Shown one piece after another: positions 11,600 to 20,992 of a stretch of 64,000 bases of DNA. This DNA is from Rhinopithecus roxellana (lineage: Eukaryota > Chordata > Mammalia > Primates > Cercopithecidae), in assembly GCF_007565055.1 (NCBI RefSeq), contig NC_044553.1, positions 100,787,858 to 100,851,857 of the forward strand, read 5' to 3'. The notes under the pieces are model-generated. The model worked only from the letters and a program-made list of their open reading frames with translations. It had not been told where the DNA came from and did no database searches. Every line of letters begins with the position of its first letter. The stretch's first letter is position 1. A program made the position numbers and the translations under genes.

Positions 11600-12660
11600 T
11601 TACAGAAGGTATATGTCTACCATCCTTTCACTCTTGCAGATGATCCACCTTCACTGTTTCAGATAAAGTAGAGTCAACAGGAAGGAAGTCTTTCTGCCTT
11701 CAGTTTCTACCCCTCAACCTCATCTTCATTCCAGGTTACCTACTACTGATTCAGAGGAAGAGGCAGTTCTACTTCTTTCTGAAGTTCTTGGTCTAACTGT
11801 TTCATAGATTTGTCACTCTTGCACTCTCTCTCCACCAAAATTTCTCTTAAAACTAGAAACCTGTTCAAAATATCTTCATTCTAAAAGCAATTCTTTTGAC
11901 TATGCCTCCTCTTCAAGTCATCACCTCGGAGAAAAGAAAAACATGACAAGTGCCGAGCATTTAAACGTGCATACAAAATTGACCGCTGCACTATCTTAAG
12001 CCTAACACAACATTTATGAGCCTCTTAAAATACTGTTATATTTTTGTGACATAAAGCAAAGTAATAATCAATTCAAAGAGATAATTTATAATACTTTCCT
12101 TAATAAATCATAATTTAATGCAAATAATACTTTCTCATGTGGAGTTAACTCTCTCTTTGGCCTCATATTTCATCCTTCCTCTTTCAGCTTGTGGAGACCT
12201 ACTGAACTCTTTCTGAGTGACTTGGTTCTCCTCTACTTGCAAAGGAGGCAAATTCAACTCTAACTTTTCTCTTGTGATCTTTGTGTTATTCCCTGACACC
12301 TGCCTCCCTCCATCTAATCACAACACTCAAGCATAGTCTACATATCCTGCCTCTACTTTCTCCCTTTCCACTTGTTCTTTAACCCACTGCAGTATGATTT
12401 CTGTTTCTACCAACTAACTGAAGCTGTTTTGGCAAAGCTCAAAATTATTGAACATATAATTTACAAATTCAGTAGTTTATTTTAACTTTGTATCCAGAGT
12501 GATCTCTCTGTGGAATTTGACCATTTCTGCCTTGAAATTCTCCCTCATCCCAATATCCTCATTACTGTTTCCCTCATTATTTTCCTTCTGCCTCTCTGAT
12601 TTCTTCTTTTTAGTGTTTTCCTCCCCTCTGGTTCCTTTTCCTTAGCATAACTCTTAAACA
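11600..12660 (+). mobile_element. Degraded L2 ORF2-region remnant
   Basis: The pyrimidine-rich text resembles the coding part of L2: 'aaaatatcttcattctaaaa', 'gttctttaacccactgcagt', 'tttctaccaactaactgaag' and 'ttgaccatttctgccttgaa'. It is interrupted by unassignable sequence near 11950-12150. Recognition is by wording and base composition. No reverse-transcriptase motif is readable in any frame. Confidence 0.45.
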
Positions 12661-12684
12661 TTGTTTTTCTTCAAGGCCTCTGTA

Positions 12685-12960
12685 TTAGTCATTTTTTGCT
12701 GTGTAAAAGATCTCAAAGCTCAGTGGTAGAGAACAACAATGCATTACTCTACTCTCATGTCTCCAAGTTGGCTGAAGGTAACCTTAGAGTTAAACTGGCT
12801 TCCATTCCAAATGCAGTTGGTTCCAGGTCTCCACAAGTCTCTCATCCTCCTTTGACCAGTAGCCTGGTTGGGGCATACTCTTTTCATGGTGCTGACAAAA
12901 GTGCAAGAGGGTAAGGCCAACCATTCATGCAATGATATTGTAAAATATATATTTTGTCCT
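12685..12960. mobile_element. Ancient interspersed repeat, family not certain
   Basis: The start 'tgtattagtcattttttgct', followed by 'gtgtaaaagatctcaaagct', 'gtctccaagttggctgaagg' and 'ggttccaggtctcc', matches a common old mammalian repeat type ('gctgtgtaacaaattaccc' class). I cannot assign its family. The two open frames over it (12696-12914 plus, 12744-12980 minus) are shadows of the repeat. Confidence 0.5.
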
Positions 12961-13059
12961 CGTCCCCAGTTTTCTAACACAAAATTCCTTAAATATTTGA
13001 AATCTTCATAGTGGTAAATGTCTTTTTGTATGCTAAAAAGTTGACTGATGACTAACAGC

Positions 13060-14245
13060 TACTAGGTAGCTTCAGGATGGAGTCTGGTCACTGGAAAGAC
13101 CACATAGCAGGATTAGAGGAGTTACTCAGCTCCACCATCCAGCCTTCAGGGAGGGGAGAGGGCATGAAGGTTAAGTTGATCACTAGTGGCCAATAATTTA
13201 ATTGATCATGCTTAAGTAATGAAACGTCTATAAAAACCGAAAGGACCAGGTTGAGAGAGCTTGTAGACAGATGAACACACGGGGGCTTGGACGTTTATAA
13301 GCCAGGAAGGTGATGCACTCCAACTCCTTGGGGACAGATGCTTCTGGTCTTGGGATCCTTCCAGAACTTGCCCTATGTGCCTCTTAACCAAGCTATTTAT
13401 TTGTAACCTTTAAAGTATCCTTTGTAATAAGCTGGTAAACATAAGTTAGTGTTTCCCAAAAGTCTATTAGCTGCTCTAGCAAACTAACCAAACCTGAGGA
13501 GGAGGTTGTGGAAACCCTAATTTATAGCTGGTCAGTCAGAAGCACGGGTACGACAATCTGGGGCTCTTGTTTGGCATCTGAAAGGTTGTGAGGGGACAGT
13601 CTTAAGAACTGAGCCTTCAACCTGTGGGCTCTGATGCTATCTCCAGATAAATAGCATTAGAAAACCAAATCAAAGGATACTCAGACAGTGTTAACTGTAA
13701 AATTAATTATTTGGTGCTATAGTTCGAATGTTTGTCTCCTCCAAAGCTCATGTTGAAACTGAATTCCCAGTGTAGCAATATTGAGAAGCGGGGCCTTTAA
13801 GATCTGATTGCATCATGAAGGCTCTGCTCTCATGAGTGAATTAATCCATTAATAAATGAATGGATTAATCTTTTAATGGATTAATACACTAATGGGTTAT
13901 CACAAGAATGGGCCTGGTGACTTTATAAGCAGAAAAAGAGAGCTCTGAGCAAGCATGTTCAGCCCCCTCACCACGTGATGCCCTGTGCTGCCTCAGGACT
14001 CTGCAGAGAGTCCTCACAGCGAGAAGGCCCTCACCAGATATGACCCCTTGACCCTGGGCTTCTCAGCCTCTATCACTGTAAGAAAAAAATCCCTTTTCTT
14101 TATAAATTACTCCTTTCTAGGTATTCTGTTGTAAGTATCAGAAAATGGGCCAAGATACTTGGTGTGTCTGTTGGGGTGGGGAAACTCCCACGTATTTGGT
14201 CACAGAAGTATTCTCTGTGGAAAGAGGAAAAGCTGTTTTAATCTA
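13060..14245 (+). mobile_element. Old ERV-type LTR, split by an MLT1 LTR
   Basis: The left part (13060-13714) holds 'tctataaaaaccgaaaggac' (TATA-like), 'gccctatgtgcctcttaacc', 'tttgtaataagctggtaaac' (poly-A signal region) and 'cctcaacctgtgggctctga'. The LTR resumes after the inserted element with 'cttggtgtgtctgttggggt' and 'atttggtcacagaagtattc' (14157-14245). This order matches a known long mammalian LTR, probably ERVL-like, whose subfamily I cannot name. Both ends are approximate. Confidence 0.6.
13715..14156 (+). mobile_element. MLT1-type MaLR solo LTR
   Basis: It starts 'tgctatagttcgaatgtttg', continues with 'ccaaagctcatgttgaaact' and 'agcggggcctttaagatctg', and ends 'tttctttataaattactcct' ... 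'cagaaaatgggccaagata'. These are the hallmarks of MLT1 LTRs. It contains the perfect 11-bp inverted repeat 'attaatccatt'/'aatggattaat' (13840-13850, 13859-13869), with a further copy at 13875-13885. It sits inside an older LTR and is therefore the younger of the two. Confidence 0.8.
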
Positions 14246-14479
14246 CACAAATGCACATTTGAAATTTTTGCTTATATTATATCTACTAACATCTTACCTC
14301 CCAAAGGAAGTCACATGGTCAAATTCAAAATCAAGTGATGAAATAGTATTCTGTGCTTATCATGAAGCCATGACAAGGGGTGGATACATAATACTACTAC
14401 AGGGGAGTGAGGAATTGCGACCAATAATACAGTCTACTAAACTTTCTAATTCCCTAGAAGACCCTGAGTGATCTGACCC

Positions 14480-14800
14480 TAACTACTTCTATAATCTTGT
14501 GTCTTGACACTTCTCTTCATTGCAATGTTGCAGATGTAAATCTGTATTTTAGTTTCTCTAATGCCAGATTAAGTCAGATTCTCTTGTTATATCTTCTTAC
14601 GCATTGCATATTTTTTCTATTCTGTGCTTACCGTACTTTTGATGGTATAATTTCTTTGTTTCTTTACTCAGTTGTTTGATTTTTTTCTTCCTCCCTAGAA
14701 GTTAAGTTTCTTTGTGGTAAGAATTGTCTTTATTTTGTTCATTGTATTTCTAGTGCCTATTTATTCTTAATATAATAGGTGTTCAATACATGAAGGAATT
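14480..14800 (+). mobile_element. L2 LINE 3' end
   Basis: The sequence 'ctagaagttaagtttctttg', 'tggtaagaattgtctttatt', 'gttcattgtatttctagtgc' and 'aataggtgttcaatacatga' follows the L2 3' end ('ctagaatgtaagctcc', 'cactgctgtatccctagcgc', 'gtaggtgctcaataaat'). The following 14800-15009 and 15534-15690 may be further old LINE sequence, interrupted by the LTR listed next. Confidence 0.6.
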
Positions 14801-15009
14801 GATGGATCTATGTGTTCTTCCTAAGCAATTTCATCCATGTCTATGTCTTCAACTCTCACCAAATTTAAGTCTAGAATGTAAAATCTTTTCTGGGCTCAAA
14901 TCTATGTTTCCAACTGAATATTCCATGACCACTTCACACTGTGCATGTCTAGAAGTCAAATCTTTCTTCTCTTCCTGCTTGTGAAAACATTACAATTCAC
15001 TGGACCACC

Positions 15010-15533
15010 TGTGATGGTTAGTTTTATGTCAGCTTGACTGGGCCACAGGGTGCTTCCATGTTTGGCTAAACATCATTCTGAGTATGATTGTGAGGGTGTT
15101 TCTGGATGAGACTGACATTTCAATCAGTAGAGTGGTAAAGCAGATTGTCCTCCCAGTGTAGGTGGGCCTCAGCCAATCTGTTGAAGACATGATTAGAACA
15201 AGAAGTTTGAGCAAAGGAGAATTCACTCTCTCCACATGATTGTCTTTGAGTTAGAACATGAGTCTATTCCTCCCTTTGAACTTTTACTTGGACTGGAATC
15301 TATACCATCTGCTCCCCACTGGTTCTCAAGCTTCAGACTTATACTGAAACTATACCATGTAATCTTCTGGGCCTCTAGCTTGCTGAGTATAGATCTTGAA
15401 ACATCTCTACCTACATAATCATGCGAACCAATTCTTTATAATAAATCTCATTCTCTATCATCTATCCCTCTACCTAGCTACTTACCTATTCATCCATCAT
15501 ATTGATTCTGTTTCTCTTGAGAACTCTAATATA
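15010..15533 (+). mobile_element. ERV/MaLR-type solo LTR
   Basis: It begins 'tgtgatggttagttttatgt' and 'cagcttgactgggccacagg', and ends 'tctcttgagaactctaata'. An AATAAA signal lies at 15440-15446. The flanks 'ccacc' (15005-15009) and 'ccaca' (15534-15538) look like a 5-bp target duplication with one mismatch. The family is a common mammalian LTR whose exact name I do not assert. The open frames 15029-15235 and 15236-15418 are not genes. Confidence 0.7.
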
Positions 15534-15692
15534 CCACATAAAGCAAAATCCTGGAAATTGTCTCCAGCTCCATGATTTCCTAAACTTTTGCATGTAATTT
15601 GCCTCTATAATATGCTTTTTACTTCTGCAATATCTTTCTGATTAGTATCCTGATTTTTTTCTTCTCTATCATGAATAACACTGGCACTAAAA

Positions 15693-15695
<3 letters not shown>

Positions 15696-15752
<57 letters not shown>
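15696..15752 (+). repeat. 57-bp uninterrupted poly(A) run
   Basis: A pure run of 57 A is preceded by 'ggcactaaaaagc' and followed by 'tttgttaagaagaaaagg'. No Alu, L1 or processed transcript body is recognisable just upstream, so the run is not an obvious retrotransposon tail. The minus-strand open frame 15605-15853 is poly-phenylalanine and meaningless. Confidence 0.95.
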
Positions 15753-15754
<2 letters not shown>

Positions 15755-15756
<2 letters not shown>

Positions 15757-16976
15757 TTAAGAAGAAAAGGAACTTCAAGATTGGGTAGAACAATCTAAGA
15801 AAACAGCTGGCAGTTCTAAATGTGTTCCAAGTTTCCTGGCCAGGATGAGTCACATCCTAGAGAGTGAAGAACACATACCAAAGACATCCCCATGATGGAT
15901 TGCTGAGGAAATGTGAAAACATTAGATACAGCAAAATAATGGAAAAATTAGAGGTGGGGAGCAAGGGATTCATAGGCAATTAAGCTGCAATGTTCCATTG
16001 TCTTCCTTAGGGACAGGATATCGAAAATTCCTCTTTTCAGAGACAGTGCACATGAGAGTGTCGGTATCACAAATTGTGAGCTTTCACAAAAAAAGCATAA
16101 GTGACACTGCATTGAGGTAATTATAATAAAAAAAGTAAAAAATATATATATTTTCTTTATAGATGATACTAGCATAGAATACTGAAACATTTTTTGGACA
16201 TTTACTTGTCAATCCTTTTGGGGAGAAGGTGGAAGGACTGTATGGCAAGAATGTCCCCTCCTCTAATTGATAATGTGTAGCCCACCATCACCATTATGAC
16301 ATACTTCTAATGTTTGCTTACATAGAATCTTGATAATATTTATGATTTTATCATGAATGTGTTATCTTTATTCAAATAATAAACATCCTTCTGATGTGCA
16401 AAAATATTTAAAAGTAGAATTTTTGTTTTAAAAACAATAGCCTTAGAAATATAGAAATTAGGGATATCAGTATGTTCAGGTTTATAATATAATTAGTGTG
16501 TAGAAGTGATAGTGGAGGGCAAATGAAGTATACATAATGCTCTTTCACTTTTCTTGGATTGCATTGTCTAGACTACATTTAAATGTTTGCTTGAGCTAGA
16601 AATCCAAATCCTCTGCTTCTCATGTCACTTATCCACAAACAGAAGCAATAAGTAACAATAGACATAGTTACAAGGGCAAAAAATGAGGAAACGTTTGTAA
16701 GTATGAAAAGAGCATGTGGAAGTTTAGAAAACAGGTTGATAATGTGTTTTGCTAGTATACTGGAAGGGATGAAATAGAGCATCTTTTTAAAATAACTGTT
16801 ATATCAATTAATTTGTATAAGGTTCAAAAATAAATTACTTTTACAAGCAACTCTGTCCAAGATCTAGAAATGAAGCTATATCCTTTGCTTTCATTTTTGT
16901 TATCAATAATAATGAATAGAAGCCATTACTGAAACAACATGTTGAGTGGTGGAATAATGAAAAGAGGAATACTTTT
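15755..16976. other. Unique AT-rich stretch
   Basis: No gene or repeat family is recognised before the THE1 element begins. Short frames at 15948-16190 and 16579-16782 (minus) lack motifs. Confidence 0.5.
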
Positions 16977-17341
16977 TGTATCTGTCAATTTTCATACTGC
17001 TGATAAAGACATACCCAAGACTGAGCAACTTAAAAAAGAAAGAGGCTTAATGTGACTTACAGTTCCACATGGGTAGGGAAGCCTCACAATCATGGCGGAA
17101 GACAAGGAGGAACAAGTCACATCTGACGTGGATGGTGGCAGGCAAAAAAAAATGAAAGAGCTTGTGTCAGGGAATAATACCTCTTTTTGAAACTATCAGA
17201 TTTTGTGAGACTTATTCACTATTACGAGAAAAGCACAGGAAAGACTTGCCCCCGTACTTCAATTACCTGCCACCAGGTCCCTTCCACAACATGTGGGAAT
17301 TCAAAATAAGATTTGGGTGGGGACAGAGTCAAACCATATTA
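16977..17341 (-). mobile_element. THE1 3' LTR
   Basis: The reverse complement of the THE1 LTR reads 'gctgataaagacatacccaa', 'cacaatcatggcggaagaca', 'ggatggtggcaggcaaaaa' and 'caggtcccttccacaacatg'. It keeps the 'tgt...' outer edge at 16977. The inner terminal CA is mutated ('ccatatta'). Confidence 0.9.
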
Positions 17342-17622
17342 TTCTGCCCTTGGCCCCTCCCAAATCTCATGTTCTCACATTTCAAAACCAATCATGCCTT
17401 CCCAACAAGTCCCCTAAAGTCTTAACTCATTTCAGAATTAACTCAAAAGTCCACAGTACAAAGTCTTTTATCTATGAGCCTACACAATCAAAAGCAAGTT
17501 AGTAACTTCCTAGATACAATTGGGGTACAGGCATTGCATAAATACAGCCATTCCAAATAGGAGAAATTGGCCAAAACAAAGGGGCTACAGGCCCCATGCA
17601 AGTCCAAAACCCAGCAGGACAG

Positions 17623-18432
17623 TCAAATTTTAAAGCTCCAAAATGATCTCCTTTGACTCTTTTGATACTGATGCAAAAGGGGGATTCCCATGGTCTTGGG
17701 CAGCTCTGCCCCTGTGGCTTTGCAGGGTACAGACTCCCTCATGGCTGCTTTCATGGGCTGGCGTTGAGTATCTACAGCTTTTCCAGGTGCACAGTGCAAG
17801 CTGTCAGTGGATCCACCATTTTGGGGTCTGGAGGACAGTGTCCCTATTCTCACAGCTCCACTAGGTGGTACCCCAGTAGGGACTCTGTGTAAGGGCTCCC
17901 ACCTTGCATTTCCCTTCTGCACTGCCCTAAGAGATGTTCCCCATGAGGGCCCCACCCCTGCAGCAAACTTTTGCATGGGCATCCAGGCGTTTCCATACAT
18001 CTTCTGAAATCTAGGCGGAGGTTCCCAAACCCCAATTCTTGACTTCTGTGCACTGGATGCCTCAACACCACGTGGAAGCTGTGAAGGCTTGGGGCTTGCA
18101 CCCTCTGAAGTCACAACCTGAGCTCTATGTTGGCCCCTTTCAGCCATGGCTGGAGCAGCTGGGATGTGGGGCACCAAGTCCCTAGCCTGCACACAGCACA
18201 GGGACCGTGGGACCAGCCCCTGAAACCACTTTTTCCTCTTAGGCCTCTGGGCCTGTGATAGGAGGGGCTGCTGTGGAGACCTCTGACATGCCCTGGAGAT
18301 ATTTTCCCCACTGTCTTGGGGATTAACATTCAACTCCTTGTTACTTATGCAAGTTGATGAAGCTGGCTTGACTTTCTCCTCAGAAAATGGAATTTTCTTT
18401 TCTGTCGCATTGTCAGGTCTCAAATTTTCCAA
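17623..18432 (-). pseudogene. THE1 internal-region open frame, 269 codons
   Basis: The minus-strand frame encodes a 269-residue basic, proline- and serine-rich sequence without zinc knuckle, protease, reverse transcriptase or transmembrane segment. MaLR internal regions are known to carry a degenerate gag-like frame, and this one ends with RSFWSFKI, close to the KLFWSFKI end of the related frame at 51433-51615 in the MST element. That relation shows it is element-derived and not a host exon. There is no sign of translation. Length and absence of stops over 807 bases are unusual for a fossil this old and may be chance, helped by the GC-rich base composition. Confidence 0.6.
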
Positions 18433-18889
18433 ACTTTAATGCTCTACTTTCCTTATAAATGTGAATGCCTTTAGCAACACCCAAGTCACATCTTGAGTGC
18501 TTTGCTGCTTAGAAATTTCTTCTGCTAGATACCTTAAATTATCTCTCTCAAGTTTAAAGTACCACAAATCTCTAGGGCAGGGGCAAAATGCTGCCAGTCT
18601 CTTTGCTAAAAGATAGCAAGAGTGACCTTTACTCCATGGAGTTCCCAACGAGTTATTCATCTCCATCTGAGACCATCTCAGTCTAGACTTTATTGTCCAC
18701 ATCACTATCAGCATTTTGGACAAAGCCATTCAACAAGTCTCTAGGAGGTTCCAAACTTTCCCACATTTTCCTGTCTTCTTCTGAGCCCTCCAAACTGTTC
18801 CAACCTCTGCCTATTACGCAGCTCCAAAGTCACTTCCACATTTTTGGGTATCTTTACAGTAGCTCCCCACTCTACTGGTACCAATTTAC

Positions 18890-19248
18890 TGTACTAGTTA
18901 GTTTTCATGCTACTGATAAAGACATACCCAAGACTGAGCAACTTACAAAAGAAAGAGGTTTAATTGGACTTACAGTTCCATGTGGCTAGGGAAGCCTCAC
19001 ACTCATGGTGGATGGTTAGGAGGAGCAAGTCACATCTTACATGGATGGTGGCAGGCAAAAAATGAAAGAGCTTGTTTAGGGGAATGCCTATTTTTAAAAC
19101 CATCAGATCTCATGAGACTTATTCACTATCACAAGAGCAGCACGGGAAAGACTTGGCCCCATGATTCAATTACCTCCTAGCAGGTAACTCCCACAACATG
19201 TGGGAATTTAAGACAAGATTTGTGTGGGAACACAGCCAAAACATATCA
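18890..19248 (-). mobile_element. THE1 5' LTR
   Basis: This is a second LTR copy in the same orientation: 'tgtactagttagttttcatg', 'ctactgataaagacataccc', 'ggatggtggcaggcaaaaaa' and 'ccacaacatgtgggaattta', ending 'acatatca'. Its inner edge abuts the 'ggtaccaattta' primer-binding-site region. It differs from the 3' LTR by many substitutions and small indels, in keeping with an old insertion. Confidence 0.9.
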
Positions 19249-19369
19249 CTTTTTATTCAAAAAAATATGATTTTATGACATTAGATGATTATCAATGTAT
19301 TTTAAGGACCTAGGGCTCAACAACCACTATTGGATGCATCTGCATTTATCTTCCATGATCTCTTTCTTT

Positions 19370-20160
19370 CTTCCTTCATTTATGCATTCATTCATTCAAA
19401 AAGGATTAATCATGGGCTCCGTATCTATGAAGTGTTGTTATAGACACAGGGGATAAGGCAAAAAACAAAAAATCTACCAATTTCCCTACGCTCTTAGAGT
19501 TTACTTTCTAGCAGGGTGATCATTCAAGGCCAGACATGGCCTCACTGATGTGTTTATGTAAAGACTGGAAGGATATGAATGAGCCTTGTGGATATCTGGA
19601 GGGAGATGTTTTAAGGAGAGGAGAAACACCTGCAAAGGCCCTGGATTGGGATCATGCCTGGTGTGTTGAAGAAAGAGCAAGAAAGCCAGTGTGGCTGGAG
19701 AGCAGTGAGCATGGAAGAGAGCAATAGGAGTTGAGATCAGAGAACACATAGGGCCTTGTAGAATATGGTAAGGCCTCTGGCTTTATTAGGTGTGATATGG
19801 GAAGCAAATCATGGTTGTTTTGTTTTGAATAAATGCTTTATTTTTAAATAATTTTAAATATATAGAAAAGTTACTGAGATACCATGCAGATCCTGTATAT
19901 ATGTCATCCAGCTTCCCCTAACGTTAATATCTTATATAACCTTAGTGAATCTATTGAAACTAAGAAATGGATGTTGGTGCAATACTAGTAGTCAAACTAC
20001 AGACTTTGTTTGGATTTTCCAGTTTTTCCACTATTGTCTTTTTACTTTTGTCTTGATTCTGATCTAATCTAGAATACCACATTACATTTAGAAATGGAGG
20101 ATTTTGAGTATAGGACTGACATGACCTGAACTTCATTGTGCATTCTTACTCTGGCTGCTG
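19370..20160 (-). mobile_element. L2 LINE, interrupted
   Basis: It reads as reverse-complement L2: 'cattcattcattcaaaaagg', 'ggccagacatggcctcactg', 'gtggatatctggagggagat', 'tgcaaaggccctggattggg', 'gccagtgtggctggagagca' and 'agggccttgtagaatatggt'. It resumes after an inserted segment at 'aaatggaggattttgagtat' ... 'actctggctgctgtgtatac'. The frames 19501-19749 (minus) and 19536-19727 (plus) are shadows of this repeat. Confidence 0.7.
19815..20090. mobile_element. Old L1-type insertion inside the L2
   Basis: The wording 'aaagttactgagataccatg', 'cagcttcccctaacgttaat', 'caaactacagactttgtttg' and 'gaataccacattacatttag' is that of a common old LINE-1 (L1M) segment. It splits the flanking L2 and is therefore younger than it. 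Ends are approximate. Confidence 0.55.
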
Positions 20161-20687
20161 TGTATACTTGGAACTCTTTTGATATATGCAGTATTCTTAC
20201 TTTACCAAAGCAGTGAATATCCACAATAAAATTGTATCTGGTGGTAGATGCTTTTCCAGTTTCCTATTCAGTGGTAGATGCTTTTCATCCAACCTGACAC
20301 TAAGTAAATAGAACCCATTAATTCCCAGCAGGTATTAAGTAATTCAGCCATACATTTGGGTACATATATTTTAAAAAGTACTTGTTTGTTCAGCAGAAGA
20401 AACTAAGGCTCAGAAACAGGATCATTGTTCAAGAGTGTGACTAAATCAATTACCAAAACACAGCTCATAATGGAGGAAAGTTTGTCTTTGGATTTAGCTT
20501 TTGTGTTCCCGTTTTAGGGTACAATTGGGTCAGCATATTTGATGTCCAATTAGACAGCATTTTGTAGCATTACACACTGACAAACTGCTTTTATAAGTAT
20601 TCCCATAATTAATTAAATACAAAACACACTACATCAAGCGTTACCTAGAAGAGATTTCATTTATCTGACTTAAAGAGACAGAAAACG

Positions 20688-20992
20688 GGCCGGGCGCCAT
20701 GGCTCAAGCCTGTAATCCCAGCACTTTGGGAGGCCGAGACGGGCGGATCACGAGGTCAGGAGATCGAGACCATCCTGGCTAACACTGTGAAACCCCGTCT
20801 CTACTAAAAAATACAAAAAACTAGCCAGGCGAGGTGGCGGGCGCCTGTAGTCCCAGCTACTCGGGAGGCTGAGGCCGGAGAATGGCGTGAACCCGGGAGG
20901 CGGAGCTTGCAGTGAGCTGAGATCCGGCCACTGCACTCCAGCCCGGGCGACAGAGCGAGACTCTGTCTCAAAAAAAAAAAAAAAAAAAAAAA
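20688..20992 (+). mobile_element. AluY, full length, Old World monkey type
   Basis: The complete Alu begins 'ggccgggcgccatggctcaa', has 'gccgagacgggcggatcacg' and 'gagatccggccactgcactc', and ends in a ~23-bp A tail. The direct repeat 'agacagaaaacg' lies at 20676-20687 and 20993-21004. Many CpG sites remain, so it is young. The right-arm wording is what I associate with cercopithecoid AluY subfamilies. Confidence 0.97.

Larger units (their letters stand above)
16977..19248 (-). mobile_element. Complete THE1-type MaLR provirus
   Basis: Two LTRs in the same (minus) orientation bracket a ~1.55 kb internal region. A perfect 5-bp target duplication 'ctttt' flanks the whole element (16972-16976 and 19249-19253). 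Next to the 5' LTR the primer-binding-site region reads 'ggtaccaattta' on the plus strand (18878-18889). Next to the 3' LTR there is a polypurine tract, seen as 'cccttggcccctccc' at 17346-17360. MaLR elements are non-autonomous relatives of ERVL with no reverse transcriptase of their own, and none is seen here. A two-LTR THE1 copy is less common than a solo LTR. Confidence 0.93.

Noticed and set aside
15605..15853. Poly-phenylalanine frame
   Set aside because: It arises only from reading the 57-bp A run on the opposite strand.
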